Of a stretch of 64,000 bases of DNA, positions 25,640 through 35,602 are shown piece after piece. Below the pieces are notes generated by a model, which was given only the letters and a program-made list of their open reading frames with translations, did no database searches and had not been told where the DNA came from. The stretch is from Priestia abyssalis. GTDB taxonomy: Bacteria > Bacillota > Bacilli > Bacillales > Bacillaceae_H. The number at the start of each line of letters is the position of its first letter. Within the stretch, counting starts at the first letter, position 1. The translations under genes and the position numbers were made by a program. The stretch covers positions 4,418,624 to 4,482,623 of the forward strand of contig NZ_KV917369.1 in the NCBI RefSeq assembly GCF_002019595.1. Direction: 5' to 3'.

Positions 25640-26938
25640 TTATTTTTTTATAGTTAAGTTTTCCATATGCTCAAAGAATGATGGATACGATACCGCAATA
25701 GCTTGCTCGTTTTGCAAGGACATGTCTCCTTTAGCAATACAAGCTGCAACAGCCAGCATCATTCCGATGCGATGATCTCCATGGCTATGTACGACAGCCC
25801 CATGTAAAGAGCTTCTCCCTTCAATGATCATTCCGTCTTCAGTCGGAGTAATGCGGGCGCCCATCTTTTCCAATTCGGTCGCAACCGTATCAATGCGGTT
25901 TGTTTCTTTTACTTTTAATTCGGCGGCATCTTTAATGATGGTCTTTCCTTCCGCTTGAGTTGCCAACAAGGCAATAACCGGAATTTCATCAATTAAGCGC
26001 GGGATAATATCTCCGCTGATTTCGATACCTTTAAGTTGAGAAGTCGAGATAACTAAGTCTCCTACAGGCTCACCGTTTCTGATCTGCTCATTTTTGATCT
26101 CCAGATTAGCCCCCATCTCCTTCAACACATCGATAATACCTGTACGCGTCGGATTAAGGCCTACATTTTTCAGCTCGATGCGACTGTTAGGAACAATAGC
26201 TCCCGCCACTAGAAAAAAGGCAGCCGATGAAATATCACCCGGGACATGAATCGTTGCCGATTTAAGCTGCTGTCCGCCTTCAATGGAGACGGTGTTTCCA
26301 TCTACATCTACTTGAACCCCAAAAGCCTGAAGCATGCGTTCAGTATGATCACGTGACTTTTCGGGTTCCGTCACAGTCGTTTTTCCTTCAGCGCTCAATC
26401 CAGCTAACAAAATGGCGGATTTAACTTGTGCGCTTGCCACAGGAGAATGATAATGGATTCCCTTTAATGCCCCGCCTCTAGTAGAAAGAGGTGTATACTG
26501 CCCATCCTGTCGCCCATCAATTTTCGCTCCCATTGAACGCAAGGGAACCGTCACGCGCCCCATAGGTCTTTTGGCAATGGAATCATCCCCGATTAGGCAC
26601 GTATGAAATGGAATCCCTGATAAAATCCCTAATATTAGCCTTGTCGTTGTCCCGGAATTACCGACATTTAAAATCTCAGAAGGTTCTTCCAGTCCGCTTA
26701 TGCCCTTTCCTTCGACTTCAACATACTCGCCTTTTTGCACGATGGAAACGCCCATTTTTTGAAAACAATCAATCGTACTTAAACAATCTTCACCAGGAAG
26801 AAAATTATGAATTGTGGTTTTTCCGTCTGCAATGGCACCGAACATAACTGCACGATGGGATACAGATTTGTCTCCCGGAACGGCAATCTCTCCTTGAAGT
26901 CCATTAATATTTGTAAGCAATGTGCGTTGCTGCATCAT
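25640..26938 (-). CDS. aroA: 3-phosphoshikimate 1-carboxyvinyltransferase (EPSP synthase)
   Basis: AroA (named aroE in B. subtilis) joins shikimate-3-phosphate and phosphoenolpyruvate in the chorismate pathway. The 432-residue protein shows [20 protein letters not shown] (with the catalytic lysine), [17 protein letters not shown], and a C-terminal [16 protein letters not shown] and [10 protein letters not shown]. Tandem ATGs at 26938 and 26935 follow AAAGGATGG. It is the last gene of the aromatic supraoperon, 69 bases after tyrA, followed by family A copy 3. Confidence 0.96.
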   Translation of the reverse strand: MMQQRTLLTNINGLQGEIAVPGDKSVSHRAVMFGAIADGKTTIHNFLPGEDCLSTIDCFQKMGVSIVQKGEYVEVEGKGISGLEEPSEILNVGNSGTTTRLILGILSGIPFHTCLIGDDSIAKRPMGRVTVPLRSMGAKIDGRQDGQYTPLSTRGGALKGIHYHSPVASAQVKSAILLAGLSAEGKTTVTEPEKSRDHTERMLQAFGVQVDVDGNTVSIEGGQQLKSATIHVPGDISSAAFFLVAGAIVPNSRIELKNVGLNPTRTGIIDVLKEMGANLEIKNEQIRNGEPVGDLVISTSQLKGIEISGDIIPRLIDEIPVIALLATQAEGKTIIKDAAELKVKETNRIDTVATELEKMGARITPTEDGMIIEGRSSLHGAVVHSHGDHRIGMMLAVAACIAKGDMSLQNEQAIAVSYPSFFEHMENLTIKK

Positions 26939-27007
26939 TAAACACCATCCTTTAGTCAACATTCTTTATTTTTCTTAATCTATCTCCCACTCAATCGGCT
27001 ATGTCAA

Positions 27008-28111
27008 TCAAAATGGAAGAAACGTTTCATAGGAATGAAGTTCCAAACATATTTTAGCTTTTTTACGATCCTCTTCGGTTTGAAAGCTTAAGCGCAAGAC
27101 CCCATAAATATCTTCTCTCGTTTCAAGAATCCGAATATTCGTAATACTAATCTCTTCTTCTGCCAGATGTCTTGTCACCTCAGAGATAATACCAGGATAA
27201 TCTGGAACGTCGACATACAAATCGTAAAAAGATGGGATGGCACCTTTCGTTTTTACCGGAAGGCCGTCACGAAACTGCTTCGCTTTGGAAAAATACTCAA
27301 AAATCCGCTCTCCATCTCCTTTTTCAATCATAGCACGAACCCCGTGCATTTCCTCTAACCATTGTTCAAACATCGAGAGCAGCGCCTCTTTATTATGAAG
27401 CAATATGTCCCTCCACATAGCAGGACTGCTTGAAGCAATCCGGGTAATATCCCTAAATCCTCCCGCTGCTAGTTTCGTTACCAATTCATATTGTTGCTGA
27501 TACTTTTCAGTTTGATGAACAAGGCTCGCTGCAATAATATGAGGAAAATGACTAATCACTCCTGCAATCTGATCATGCTCTGCAGCTGACAGCACAATAA
27601 AGTGAGCCTTTGTTCCCTTTAATAAAGAAGTGAATAGACTCATATCTTCGGTTGACACGCTGGACGATGGAGTTAAAATGTAAAACGCATTCTCAAACAA
27701 GTGGGCTTTGGCAGCTATTACCCCGCTTTTATGGGATCCTGCCATCGGATGCCCTCCGATGAAGCGAATTCCCTTTTTGGCTAGTAATTCACCTTTTTCA
27801 ACAATTTGTTTCTTCGTACTGCCCACATCTGTCACAATCACTCCATGCTTCAACGGCAAAGATGCTAACTCACTGAGGACATGCTCAGCCTGTGTAACGG
27901 GAACGGCAATAATGATAAAATCCGCACTCTTTACGCCGTCCTCCAGGGACAGAGGGCTGGCATCCACCACTTTAAGTGATTTTGCCAGCTTCATCTGTTC
28001 TTCGCTGACATCATATCCCATAATTGTCGTCTGTGGATGTTCCGCTTTAATAGCAAGTGCGATTGATCCTCCGATTAAACCTAGGCCAATGATAAAAACA
28101 GTCTTTTCCAT
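27008..28111 (-). CDS. tyrA: Prephenate dehydrogenase
   Basis: TyrA oxidatively decarboxylates prephenate to 4-hydroxyphenylpyruvate for tyrosine. The 367-residue protein starts with an NAD-binding Rossmann motif (VFIIGLGLIGGSIALAIKA), has FIGGHPMAGSHKSG near residue 118 and HFPHIIAASLVH near 190, and ends with an ACT domain (about residues 295-367, starting FYDLYVDVPDYPGIISEVTR) expected to sense tyrosine. It lies between hisC and aroA as in B. subtilis. Confidence 0.95.
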   Translation of the reverse strand: MEKTVFIIGLGLIGGSIALAIKAEHPQTTIMGYDVSEEQMKLAKSLKVVDASPLSLEDGVKSADFIIIAVPVTQAEHVLSELASLPLKHGVIVTDVGSTKKQIVEKGELLAKKGIRFIGGHPMAGSHKSGVIAAKAHLFENAFYILTPSSSVSTEDMSLFTSLLKGTKAHFIVLSAAEHDQIAGVISHFPHIIAASLVHQTEKYQQQYELVTKLAAGGFRDITRIASSSPAMWRDILLHNKEALLSMFEQWLEEMHGVRAMIEKGDGERIFEYFSKAKQFRDGLPVKTKGAIPSFYDLYVDVPDYPGIISEVTRHLAEEEISITNIRILETREDIYGVLRLSFQTEEDRKKAKICLELHSYETFLPF

Positions 28112-28159
28112 GCTGGCACCTCATATTTTAAACAACTTATCTTTAAATAAGAAAAATAG

Positions 28160-28240
28160 GAAACGGGGGTGGTCCAAAAGAAATCCTTTCTCTTTTGAGC
28201 CACCCCTGCAGAACGGGCGTCTATCAGTCACTATAACCTC
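28160..28240 (+). repeat. Family A repeat, copy 4 (hairpin 1 with degenerate remainder)
   Basis: GGGGTGGTCCAAAAGA pairs with TCTTTTGAGCCACCCC (28166-28206, one mismatch). A CTGCAGAACGGGCGTC segment follows, resembling the start of hairpin 2, but the second arm is lost. It lies between hisC and tyrA inside the aromatic operon. Minus-strand reading of hairpin 1 is followed by GTTTCCTATTTTTC, so it may cause partial termination. Confidence 0.65.
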
Positions 28241-28249
28241 ACATATTCG

Positions 28250-29332
28250 TTATTGAACGAACTGCTCCAGCAATGAAATAATTTTTTCGTTTTGCTGCTT
28301 TGAACCAACTGTGATCCGGACAGAGGTCGGAAATCCTAGAGCATTTCCCGAACGGACAATAATGCCTCTTTCCAGTAAGTATTGGAACACTTCGTCTCCT
28401 TGACGACCAAAATCAATTAAAATGAAATTGGTTTCAGACGGATAATAGTGCAATTGATGCTGATCGCAAAAATCATAAAACTGTTTCAGTCCTTCATTAT
28501 TTAACTGCTTGCAATGCTCAATAAAAAATTGATCTTCTAAAGCGGCATACGCAGCAGCTTGTGCCATTCTGCTTGTATTAAACGGCTCTCTTGCCGGTTC
28601 AATTCTTTGTAACAACTCTTCATTGGCAATACCGTATCCGATGCGAAGCGAAGCTAAGCCGTATGCTTTTGAGAAAGTTCGTAAAATCATTAAGTTCGGA
28701 TATTTTTGCAATAAAGGCGTGCTTTCCGGAAAATCGGCTGCACTTACATATTCATAATACGCTTCATCCAGAACAACAAGAACGGAATCGGGTACAGCGT
28801 CCAAGAATGGAATCAGCGTCTTTTCATTTACATATGTACCAGTCGGGTTGTTTGGCGTACACACCCATACGATACGTGTTTGCTCATCGATTGCTTTAAG
28901 CATTGCGTTTAAATCATGATCGCCTTCAATAAGCGGTATTTCACGTATTTCCGCTCCTTCAATCACTGCATTATGGCGATATTGAGGAAACGTAGGCGCA
29001 GCCATCACCGTATTCGTATCAGGAGATAGAAGAGCACGGCAAAGAACTTGAATGACTTCATCCGATCCATTTCCAAAAATCAATTGTTTTTCATTTACAT
29101 TGAGATGTTTCGCTAGTTTTTCACGCAAGGCGGCTGCATAACCGTCTGGATATAGAGCCATGTTCTCCAGCTCTGCTTCAATGGCAGCCTTCACATTCGG
29201 TGAACAGCCATGCGGATTTTCATTAGACGCTAACTTAATGATTTCCTGCAAACCATACTCTTTTTTTACTTCCTCAATCGGCTTTCCCGGCTTGTACGGG
29301 GATAATGTTAATAATTGTTCTTTTACCTTCAA
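28250..29332 (-). CDS. hisC: Histidinol-phosphate / aromatic aminotransferase
   Basis: A PLP-dependent class I aminotransferase serving both histidine synthesis and the last step of tyrosine and phenylalanine synthesis in Bacillus. The 360-residue length equals B. subtilis HisC. Features: [47 protein letters not shown] and the lysine site [20 protein letters not shown] choose TTG at 29332 because AGGTG lies eight bases upstream (inside the trpA stop region) and [13 protein letters not shown] matches the family; an ATG at 29350 overlapping trpA is less likely. Confidence 0.94.
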   Translation of the reverse strand: MKVKEQLLTLSPYKPGKPIEEVKKEYGLQEIIKLASNENPHGCSPNVKAAIEAELENMALYPDGYAAALREKLAKHLNVNEKQLIFGNGSDEVIQVLCRALLSPDTNTVMAAPTFPQYRHNAVIEGAEIREIPLIEGDHDLNAMLKAIDEQTRIVWVCTPNNPTGTYVNEKTLIPFLDAVPDSVLVVLDEAYYEYVSAADFPESTPLLQKYPNLMILRTFSKAYGLASLRIGYGIANEELLQRIEPAREPFNTSRMAQAAAYAALEDQFFIEHCKQLNNEGLKQFYDFCDQHQLHYYPSETNFILIDFGRQGDEVFQYLLERGIIVRSGNALGFPTSVRITVGSKQQNEKIISLLEQFVQ

Positions 29333-29337
29333 CCTTG

Positions 29338-30156
29338 TCACACCTCGCATGTTATAATAGGCGAAACGATGGAAGATACATATTCTTCGAAATCTTGAAG
29401 TGCTTGCTGTCTCGTCTCCTGATTGAGAAGGGCTGTTTCTAAACCGGCAATCTTATTCACGATTGCACTCCCAATCACGATGCCGTCGCATTCACCCTTG
29501 AGCAATTCTACTTGGTCCGATGCAGAAATGCCAAATCCAACCGCTATTGGAATATTGGCTGCAGATTTAACTTCTTGAAGAAAATCGGAGATTCCTTCAG
29601 GCAGCTCTGATCTCATGCCAGTCACACCTAATGAAGAGACACAATACAAAAAACCCTCTGCACTTTTCGCAATTTTGCGAATACGATCTTTAGATGTAGG
29701 AGCCACCATGGATATGTATGCAACCCCAAATTGATTAGCAAGTCGGCGGATTCCTTCACTTTCTTCATACGGCAAGTCCGGAATAAGCACTCCATCTATT
29801 TCATTCTCTTGCAGTAAAGTGAAAAAGCGTTCTAGTCCTAATTGTAACACAGGATTAAAATAGGTAAAGAGGATGACTGGAATTTGCAACCCTTTTTTTC
29901 GCATTTTGGGCACAAGCTGCATTGCCTTCTTGATTGACATCCCATTATTTAGGGCCCGTTTCGATGCTTCTTGGATGACTGGTCCATCTGCAAGAGGATC
30001 GGAATAAGGGACTCCCAGTTCCAGCACTGAAGCGCCCGCATTTTGCAATGTAACCGCCAAGTCTACGGTCACCTCCGGATGCGGATCACCCGCTGTAATG
30101 AATGGAATAAATAAATTATTTTGCTGCGGTAAGCGCTTCTGAAATGTCGTTGCCAT
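29338..30156 (-). CDS. trpA: Tryptophan synthase alpha subunit
   Basis: TrpA cleaves indole-3-glycerol phosphate to indole, channelled to TrpB. The 272-residue TIM barrel shows [40 protein letters not shown] (with the catalytic Glu and Asp) and the phosphate-binding [10 protein letters not shown] and [13 protein letters not shown] at 30156 follows GAGGGGGAG and overlaps trpB by 41 bases. Confidence 0.96.
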   Translation of the reverse strand: MATTFQKRLPQQNNLFIPFITAGDPHPEVTVDLAVTLQNAGASVLELGVPYSDPLADGPVIQEASKRALNNGMSIKKAMQLVPKMRKKGLQIPVILFTYFNPVLQLGLERFFTLLQENEIDGVLIPDLPYEESEGIRRLANQFGVAYISMVAPTSKDRIRKIAKSAEGFLYCVSSLGVTGMRSELPEGISDFLQEVKSAANIPIAVGFGISASDQVELLKGECDGIVIGSAIVNKIAGLETALLNQETRQQALQDFEEYVSSIVSPIITCEV

Positions 30157-31351
30157 CTTTCTTCTCCCCCTCAAGTAATGAAATTAAAGAATGCACGTCT
30201 TTATCTCCGCGACCTGATAAGCATACTAAAATGGACTGTTCACCAGAAAGCTTTGCGGCTAATTGAAACGCCTTTGCAAGAGCATGCGCTGATTCGATTG
30301 CCGGGATAATTCCTTCTTCCCTTGTAAGCAATTGAAGTGCTTCAATCGCTTCTTCATCTGTTACACCTTCATAGCTCACTCGGCCAATACTCGATAAATA
30401 CGAATGTTCAGGACCGATTCCAGGATAGTCCAGACCGGCTGAAATAGAATAGGGCTCCGTAATTTGACCATTTTCATCCTGAAGTAAATAAGTCATTGTA
30501 CCGTGAATGACTCCCTTTGTTCCTTTTGCCATTGTAGCAGCGTGGAAATTGGTTTCCAAACCTTTTCCGCTGGCTTCCACTCCAATCAACTTCACATCTT
30601 CCTTGATAAAATCGTAAAACATTCCAATAGAGTTGCTTCCGCCCCCTACACAAGCTACAACGACGGATGGCAATGTTCCTTCGGCTTTTATAAACTGTTG
30701 TTTCGCTTCCTGGCCAATCACTCTTTGGAAATCACGTACCATCTTCGGATAAGGATGCGGGCCGATCGCTGAACCAATTAAATAGAAATGATCTTCACAA
30801 TGCTGAACCCAGTAACGAATCGCTTCATTGGTTGCATCCTTTAGAGTCTTCGTTCCCGAATATACCGGAATAACTTCAGCTCCTAACAGCTTCATTCGAA
30901 ATACATTCAATGCCTGGCGTTCAATATCTTCCTCCCCCATGAACACCTTGCATTCCATCCCGAACTTAGCTGCTACTGTAGCGGTTGCGACACCGTGCTG
31001 TCCTGCTCCTGTCTCTGCAATCAACTTCGTCTTGCCCATCCGTTTAGCCAGAAGCGCCTGTCCAATTGCATTATTGATTTTATGGGCCCCAGTATGATTC
31101 AAATCTTCCCGCTTCAAATAAATTTTCGCCCCGCCTAACTTCTTGGACATATTTTCTGCATATGTTAATGCAGTTGGGCGACCCGAATACTCTTTTAAGA
31201 TGTGCATGTATTCATTCAAAAACTCAGGATCTGCCATTGCTTGATCCAATGCCTTTTCTACTTCTTCTAACGGGTACATGAGCGTCTCTGGTACGTATTT
31301 TCCACCAAACTCTCCAAATCTCCCAAATTCATCTGGAACTTGATATGTCAT
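30116..31351 (-). CDS. trpB: Tryptophan synthase beta subunit
   Basis: TrpB condenses indole with serine using PLP. The 411-residue protein carries the lysine site [20 protein letters not shown], the [12 protein letters not shown] catalytic loop and the phosphate-binding [15 protein letters not shown]. The C-terminal extension [17 protein letters not shown] overlaps trpA. It overlaps the end of trpF by 23 bases, so the cluster is translationally linked. Confidence 0.97.
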   Translation of the reverse strand: MTYQVPDEFGRFGEFGGKYVPETLMYPLEEVEKALDQAMADPEFLNEYMHILKEYSGRPTALTYAENMSKKLGGAKIYLKREDLNHTGAHKINNAIGQALLAKRMGKTKLIAETGAGQHGVATATVAAKFGMECKVFMGEEDIERQALNVFRMKLLGAEVIPVYSGTKTLKDATNEAIRYWVQHCEDHFYLIGSAIGPHPYPKMVRDFQRVIGQEAKQQFIKAEGTLPSVVVACVGGGSNSIGMFYDFIKEDVKLIGVEASGKGLETNFHAATMAKGTKGVIHGTMTYLLQDENGQITEPYSISAGLDYPGIGPEHSYLSSIGRVSYEGVTDEEAIEALQLLTREEGIIPAIESAHALAKAFQLAAKLSGEQSILVCLSGRGDKDVHSLISLLEGEKKDGNDISEALTAAK

Positions 31352-31982
31352 GAAATATCTCCCTTTCTAACTCTTGTATTTTTTCGCTGTCTTTCCGTCC
31401 CTTTGTTTCAATTCCGCTCGATACATCGATTCCATCTATTTTGTAAGACGATAGTTTCGATGCATTTTCAGAATCGATGCCGCCAGCTATGATGCAAGGG
31501 ATACCCGCTTCCTGAGCAAACTTTTGATAGACCGGAACAAATCCCCAATCAAATGTATGTCCCGTCCCCCCAAACTGCCCCTTCACCTTGCTGTCAATTA
31601 AAAATGCATGGGCGACAGAAGCGTACTCCTTCATTTGTCCAATCGCTTCATTGCCATGAGGAATGGCCTTCCATATTTCAGTTGAACCACCCATTTTTAA
31701 TTCTCTAATATCTTCAACTTTTTCTTCCCCATGAAGCTGAATCACATCAAGCGGCACCTGCAAGGCAGCTTTTTGCACTTCGCTCATCACTTCATTAACA
31801 AATATCCCAACAAGCTTTTTACCGCCCTTTCCAAATTCGGATACCCATCGGTTCACTTTATCAGCCTCCACATATCGCTTGCTGCTTTTTGCAAAAATGA
31901 AACCAATATGAGTGGCTTTGCTGCTTAATGCGAGCCTGTAGTCTTCTTCACACGTCATACCGCAATATTTAAGGATTTGCAT
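31329..31982 (-). CDS. trpF: Phosphoribosylanthranilate isomerase
   Basis: TrpF performs the Amadori rearrangement of phosphoribosylanthranilate. The 217-residue barrel starts [20 protein letters not shown], with the catalytic Cys in KYCG(M/L), and has [36 protein letters not shown] and the end motif [11 protein letters not shown] plus [12 protein letters not shown] at 31982 lies inside the last codons of trpC (14-base overlap). Confidence 0.95.
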   Translation of the reverse strand: MQILKYCGMTCEEDYRLALSSKATHIGFIFAKSSKRYVEADKVNRWVSEFGKGGKKLVGIFVNEVMSEVQKAALQVPLDVIQLHGEEKVEDIRELKMGGSTEIWKAIPHGNEAIGQMKEYASVAHAFLIDSKVKGQFGGTGHTFDWGFVPVYQKFAQEAGIPCIIAGGIDSENASKLSSYKIDGIDVSSGIETKGRKDSEKIQELEREIFHDISSSR

Positions 31983-32739
31983 GTGTACGTTCCCCAAACA
32001 ACTCGATGACAGCTTCCGTTTGATTTTCTTTTCTCATTAATGACTCGCCGACAAGAATGGCTGCCGCTCCCGCTTCTTTCACTCTGACAATATCTTTGTA
32101 ATGATTAATTCCACTTTCGCTAACGAGCAGACTTCCATTTGGAATAATGGAAGAAATGTCAATCGTTTGTTGTATGGTTGTATGGAATGTGCGTAAGTCA
32201 CGATTATTTACTCCAATGATGTTTGGCTGGAATAAGCGTAAAATTCCTTCCAGCGTTTCAGCACTGTGAACTTCGACTAAACAATCCATCCCTTTCTCTT
32301 GCGCCTCTTCGTAAAATTCCTGCAGCTGAGCGGGTTCTAGCACTTCTCCAATTAATAGAATGGCATCCGCCCCCATTCTCGCACTTTCTTCTATTTGAAG
32401 TGAATCGATAATAAAATCTTTACGCAATACGGGACGCCTGATATTTCTTTTAATCAAAGTCAAATAATCCGAGCTTCCCTGAAAATACTGCTGATCTGTT
32501 AAAACGGAAATAGCATCGGCCCCTGCCTGGTCATATTGCAGTGCAACTTGAAGCGGGTCAAAGTTTGGCTGAATAATTCCTTTTGACGGAGACGCCTTTT
32601 TCACTTCGGCAATGAGTGCGACGGTCCGCTTAGAAGCGGCAAGCGCTTCATAAAAGGAGTGTTTCGGTACATCTTGCATCTCCGGAAGGACTAAATGTTT
32701 CACTTCTTCTTTTTTTGTCTCAATAATTTGATTAAGCAT
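31969..32739 (-). CDS. trpC: Indole-3-glycerol phosphate synthase
   Basis: TrpC closes the indole ring. The 256-residue barrel shows [15 protein letters not shown] (catalytic Lys), [47 protein letters not shown] and LVSESGI. ATG at 32739 is preceded by GAGGTGG within the end of trpD and overlaps it by 8 bases. Confidence 0.96.
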   Translation of the reverse strand: MLNQIIETKKEEVKHLVLPEMQDVPKHSFYEALAASKRTVALIAEVKKASPSKGIIQPNFDPLQVALQYDQAGADAISVLTDQQYFQGSSDYLTLIKRNIRRPVLRKDFIIDSLQIEESARMGADAILLIGEVLEPAQLQEFYEEAQEKGMDCLVEVHSAETLEGILRLFQPNIIGVNNRDLRTFHTTIQQTIDISSIIPNGSLLVSESGINHYKDIVRVKEAGAAAILVGESLMRKENQTEAVIELFGERTHANP

Positions 32740-33754
32740 GTTGAACCACCTCATCATTTCGTAAAGCTAAAAGCTGGCGATACGCCGTTCCGCTGTCGAG
32801 TGCATATCGGGCTAATTGAACGCCTTGCTGTAAAGAGTCCGCTTTTCCCGCTACATAAAGGGCCGCTGCCGCATTTAGCAGCACTGCATTCGTCGCGCTT
32901 TTATTTCCTTTATTCTGAAGCACTTGCAAAATCATCTCTGCACTTTCTTCCGCATTTTGGACAACCATATGTGCTATATCGCCCCTTTTTAATTCAAAGT
33001 CGTCTGGCTCAATAACATATTGGACAATTTTCCCATTCTTTACTTCTACCACGTCTGTCTCAGCCGAGGCGCTTATTTCATCCAGCCCGTCTCTGCCTGC
33101 TACGAGCATGACATGTTCAGCGTCCAGTTTAACCAGCGTTTGCGCCAACTTTTCTGCCAAAGCCAACGAGTATACACCGATGACCTGTCTCTTGCATCGT
33201 GCCGGATTGGCAAGCGGCCCAAGTGCATTAAACACAGTCCGGAAACCGAGTTCTTTACGGGGCTGTGCCGCATATTTCATTGCCGGATGGTACATCGGAG
33301 CAAATAGGAACGTCATGCCTGTTTCATGAAGAGAACGAACCGCTTGCTCATTTGTCGCTTGAATGGGGATGCCAAGGCGTTCTAAGACATCCGCACTCCC
33401 GCTTTTTGATGAAACGGCCCGATTGCCGTGCTTTGTGATTTTCACTCCAAGAGACGAGGCGACAATCGCACTGGCCGTTGAAATATTAAAAGTTGAAGCT
33501 CCGTCCCCACCTGTTCCGCATGTATCAACGACATTCTCTATATCAACGTTAATCGGCACCATTTTCTTTCGCATTCCGCGAACAAAGCCTGTAATTTCTT
33601 CGACCGTTTCACCTCTGTATGTCAACAGCGTAAGCAAGCTGGCGATTTGTGCCGGCGTCGTTTTCCCTTCCATGATTCCATCCATAAGCTGTTCTGCTTC
33701 AGAAACAGTTAACGTTTCACCTTTCATACACTTTTTAAGCAAATGTTGAAACAT
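32732..33754 (-). CDS. trpD: Anthranilate phosphoribosyltransferase
   Basis: TrpD adds phosphoribose to anthranilate. The 340-residue protein has [20 protein letters not shown] (PRPP-binding glycine loop), [18 protein letters not shown] and [20 protein letters not shown]. It overlaps trpE by 20 bases. The glutamine amidotransferase partner TrpG is not in the operon, as in B. subtilis where PabA serves both anthranilate and aminodeoxychorismate synthases. Confidence 0.96.
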   Translation of the reverse strand: MFQHLLKKCMKGETLTVSEAEQLMDGIMEGKTTPAQIASLLTLLTYRGETVEEITGFVRGMRKKMVPINVDIENVVDTCGTGGDGASTFNISTASAIVASSLGVKITKHGNRAVSSKSGSADVLERLGIPIQATNEQAVRSLHETGMTFLFAPMYHPAMKYAAQPRKELGFRTVFNALGPLANPARCKRQVIGVYSLALAEKLAQTLVKLDAEHVMLVAGRDGLDEISASAETDVVEVKNGKIVQYVIEPDDFELKRGDIAHMVVQNAEESAEMILQVLQNKGNKSATNAVLLNAAAALYVAGKADSLQQGVQLARYALDSGTAYRQLLALRNDEVVQHA

Positions 33755-35270
33755 AAAGATCCCCCTTCTCTTCGTACAATTGATTAGCTAATTGAATGGT
33801 ACGGATTAAAGCGCTGGCTTTGTTTCGCGTTTCTTTCCATTCAAGCTCAGGGACTGAATCAGCGACAATACCGGCTCCCGCCTGAACATAAGCGCACTCA
33901 TCCTTTAACAAAATAGTACGGATGGCAATACAAGAATCAATGTTTCCATCAAAGTCCAAATACGCAACCGTTCCTGCATACACATTCCTTACTGTTGGTT
34001 CCAGTTCACTTAAAATTTGCATCGCTCTTATTTTGGGAGCACCCGAAACGGTACCTGCAGGGAAAGAAGAAAACAGGGCATCGATTGGATGAACATTTTC
34101 CCCTAAACGTCCTGTCACCTTAGAAATAAGATGCATAACATGAGAGAAGGTGACGAGTTCCATTAACACAGGCGTCTTCACCGACCCATACTGAGCAACT
34201 CTTCCAATGTCGTTTCTTGCTAAGTCGACGAGCATATAGTGTTCTGCCTGCTCTTTTTCATCATGCAGTAAATCTTGCTGAAGCTTCTCTTCTTCTTCTT
34301 GTGTTCTCCCTCTTCGTCTTGTACCGGCAATCGGATGAATTTCAAGATGGCCGTTTTCAATTTGAATGAGCCTTTCCGGAGAACTGCCGATCAATTCGGC
34401 TCCATCCACTTTAATATAAAATAAATATGGCGATGGATTGACAAGACGTAATACACGGTAAATTTCAAACCCGGATACTTTGACAGGCAGCTCAAATCGC
34501 TGGGATAACACTGCTTGGAAAATATCTCCGCTTCTAATATAATCTTTAATTGTATCAACATCCTGTAAAAACTTTTCTTTTTCATAAGTAGATTTAACAG
34601 CTGTAAAATCTACTTCTCCTTGTTTTGATTCAAACATAAGCGGAGCAGCTTTCGCTGTCGAATCACTCAGCCTTTTGATGTAGCCATTTATTTTTTGTAC
34701 GGCTTGTTCATAAACGTCTCTCTTTTCCTGTTCCGTTTCTTGTCCGGTTAACCGTACATAGTGGATCATCGTCAACTCTTTCTGTTGATGGTGATATGCA
34801 ACGATGGTCTCGCAATAAACAAAATAAAAGCGTTTCATGGAAAGGTCGTTCTTCGATGGAAGGGGAATGTTTTCCATCATAGATACCGCATCATATCCCA
34901 TATAACCGACAGCCCCGCCTTTAAACGGCAAAGGAACATCTACTTGTTTCAACTTTAGGAGCTTCAAAGATTCATCAAAAATATCTTTAAAACTGTCTTT
35001 TTCACAAACAGGCTGATGATTGGCATCACTTAATCGGAACTTTCCTTGCTTTTCGTCAAGGTACAGAAAAGGATTTAATCCGATAAAAGAGTAGTTGGCC
35101 CACGGGGATGCCGCATCATTGCTTTCAAGCAAATACACGGCTTCTTCCTTCAACCGTTCAAACATCTCAACCGGTGTGACGGCATCGACATACATTTTTT
35201 TTGTAATGGGAATTGTTAAATATTGAAAAGAATCTTCTAAAAACGAGGAAACATTTTGTACATGGTTCAT
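33735..35270 (-). CDS. trpE: Anthranilate synthase component I
   Basis: TrpE converts chorismate to anthranilate with ammonia from a glutaminase partner. The 511-residue protein has the feedback-site segment LLESNDAASPWANYSFIG and the chorismate-binding core: GDIFQAVLSQRFELP, PSPYLFYIKVDGAELIGSSP, HPIAGTRRRGRTQEEEEKLQ and FPAGTVSGAPKIRAMQIL. ATG at 35270 follows GGAGG; a GTG three codons earlier is too close to it. Expression is expected to be controlled by the TRAP leader directly upstream. Confidence 0.96.
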   Translation of the reverse strand: MNHVQNVSSFLEDSFQYLTIPITKKMYVDAVTPVEMFERLKEEAVYLLESNDAASPWANYSFIGLNPFLYLDEKQGKFRLSDANHQPVCEKDSFKDIFDESLKLLKLKQVDVPLPFKGGAVGYMGYDAVSMMENIPLPSKNDLSMKRFYFVYCETIVAYHHQQKELTMIHYVRLTGQETEQEKRDVYEQAVQKINGYIKRLSDSTAKAAPLMFESKQGEVDFTAVKSTYEKEKFLQDVDTIKDYIRSGDIFQAVLSQRFELPVKVSGFEIYRVLRLVNPSPYLFYIKVDGAELIGSSPERLIQIENGHLEIHPIAGTRRRGRTQEEEEKLQQDLLHDEKEQAEHYMLVDLARNDIGRVAQYGSVKTPVLMELVTFSHVMHLISKVTGRLGENVHPIDALFSSFPAGTVSGAPKIRAMQILSELEPTVRNVYAGTVAYLDFDGNIDSCIAIRTILLKDECAYVQAGAGIVADSVPELEWKETRNKASALIRTIQLANQLYEEKGDLYVSTFA

Positions 35271-35280
35271 TTTACTCACT

Positions 35281-35303
35281 CCTCCATATCCCTTAAGGAT
35301 GGA
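35281..35303 (-). promoter_or_regulatory. trpE: Candidate trpE Shine-Dalgarno hairpin
   Basis: On the minus strand CTCCATCC can pair with GG-GATATGGAG, which includes the trpE GGAGG. In B. subtilis TRAP binding favours such a structure and blocks trpE translation; the same logic is inferred here. Confidence 0.5.
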
Positions 35304-35374
35304 GAACGAGAAAAGAATGAGGTTTTAGGTATGAAACGTCTTTATCCGTAGGGGTATAAATAAAGATAAAGACA

Positions 35375-35407
35375 TAAAAACCCAAAGGCAATATCGTACC
35401 TTTGGGT
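35375..35407 (-). terminator. trp leader attenuator terminator
   Basis: On the minus strand ACCCAAAGG pairs with CCTTTGGGT and is followed by TTTTTAT. It lies between the TRAP triplets and trpE, exactly where the B. subtilis attenuator sits. A second, weaker 9-bp hairpin (GTCTTTATC / GATAAAGAC, 35338-35373) follows. Confidence 0.88.
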
Positions 35408-35429
35408 AAATGGACAAATTAAATATAAA

Positions 35430-35507
35430 CTCAACTAACCTCTTCTCAGCTCTCTCATTCTCATCTACCCTAAACTCAACTATAAATTATTCAACTATTC
35501 TAAACTA
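35430..35507 (-). promoter_or_regulatory. TRAP-binding leader of the trp operon
   Basis: The minus-strand transcript has about 14 UAG or GAG triplets, most separated by two or three bases (for example UUUAG-AAUAG, then UUGAG-UUUAG-GGUAG-AUGAG). This is the binding pattern of the 11-subunit TRAP protein, encoded in this window by mtrB. With tryptophan, TRAP would wrap this RNA and let the downstream terminator form. Confidence 0.9.
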
Positions 35508-35512
35508 TTTTC

Positions 35513-35542
35513 ATTTTATTATGAATTTTCATTATTTGTCAA
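35513..35542 (-). promoter_or_regulatory. trp promoter
   Basis: Minus-strand TTGACA (35537-35542) and TAAAAT (35513-35518) with an 18-base spacer form a good sigma-A promoter immediately upstream of the TRAP triplets. Confidence 0.7.
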
Positions 35543-35602
35543 GGATAAAGTGAACAAAGACCATTTTTCGTCATTAAGGGACAATACTCGCTAATAATGG
35601 TT

